Source: an uncultured Lachnospiraceae bacterium
Lineage (GTDB): Bacteria; Bacillota; Clostridia; Lachnospirales; Lachnospiraceae
Direction of reading: 5' to 3'
Length of the DNA stretch: 5,217 bases
NCBI GenBank assembly: GCA_902797565.1
Contig: CADBTO010000051.1
Coordinates: forward strand, 1-5,217
Shown here: piece after piece, positions 5,163 through 5,217 of the stretch
Layout: each line of letters starts with the position of its first letter
Numbering within the stretch: position 1 is the stretch's first letter
Position numbers and translations under genes: made by a program
The notes under the pieces: generated by a model
What the model was told of the DNA's origin: nothing
Databases searched by the model: none
The model's input: only the letters and a program-made list of their open reading frames with translations

Positions 5163-5217
5163 ATGGGAAATGAACTTATGGCTCCAAGGAAGAACAGGTT
5201 TAACAGGAATCCGGAAA
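5163..5217 (+). CDS. 5' part of an unidentified ORF, possibly a transposase
   Basis: Only the first 18 residues are in the window: MGNELMAPRKNRFNRNPE. They are basic and Arg/Asn-rich, which fits the N-terminus of a DNA-binding protein, but there is no diagnostic motif. The identification as a transposase (perhaps IS256/mutator-like) rests on position alone: a new promoter, SD and ORF directly after the point where the hydrolase is interrupted. The frame is open to the window edge. Confidence 0.45.
   Translation, partial: MGNELMAPRKNRFNRNPE

Larger units (their letters stand above)
5066..5217 (+). mobile_element. Putative left end of an insertion element (runs off the window)
   Basis: Homology to the hydrolase fold ends at about 5065-5070. 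The following sequence begins GAGTGTAAAATG and contains a long hairpin, an extended -10 promoter, a strong SD and a new ORF, which is the usual order at the left end of an insertion sequence. The GTGTAAAA-type end reminds me of IS256-family termini, but this is from memory. The right end, target duplication and most of the transposase lie outside the window, so the exact boundary and family are unproven. Confidence 0.4.

Overview
The window reads like a chromosomal segment of a mid-GC, low-AT-bias Firmicute, most likely a gut-type member of the Clostridia (Lachnospiraceae/Oscillospiraceae-like). This is inferred from strong purine-rich Shine-Dalgarno sites, sigma-A type promoters (TTGACA/TTGACT with TAGAAT), and a Clostridia-style long-chain acyl-activating domain. 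I could not search a database, so the taxon is a guess.

Layout: (1) 49-357, minus strand, a 102-residue unrecognised protein. It has its own SD and a good minus-strand promoter at 445-474, and its leader carries a four-tract G-quadruplex motif. (2) 358-682, a divergent intergenic region with a pyrimidine-rich plus strand, two back-to-back promoters and a terminator-like hairpin just before the next SD. (3) 683-4327, plus strand, the main gene: a 1214-residue NRPS-like protein with the order acyl-adenylation, carrier (Ser580) and condensation domain (His756), then a degenerate C-terminal piece that looks like the second half of an NRPS adenylation domain. There is no thioesterase or reductase. 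(4) 4328-4467, non-coding, with a strong RNA hairpin (16 bp, GAAA loop) that probably ends the main transcript. (5) 4468-5094, an alpha/beta hydrolase with a GSSGG nucleophile elbow. It has only a TTG start without SD, and its 3' end is cut off before the catalytic His. (6) From about 5066 to the end, what looks like the left end of an insertion element: a 19-bp hairpin with a T-tract, an extended -10, a strong SD and the first 18 codons of an ORF.

The most interesting unit is the main gene. Its first domain resembles long-chain fatty acyl-AMP/CoA ligases rather than amino-acid adenylation domains. The simplest reading is that it activates a fatty acid, loads it on its own carrier domain and lets the condensation domain join it to a free amine or amino acid, giving an N-acyl amide. 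That product is inferred, not shown. The C-terminal half-adenylation remnant has lost its TGD aspartate. The reading frame ends just where a +1 shift would continue into the family's LPxTxxG-like segment, which suggests decay or truncation. The hydrolase downstream could once have been a partner enzyme (release or editing), but the terminator, the missing SD and the mobile-element disruption argue that it is now a broken or weakly expressed gene.
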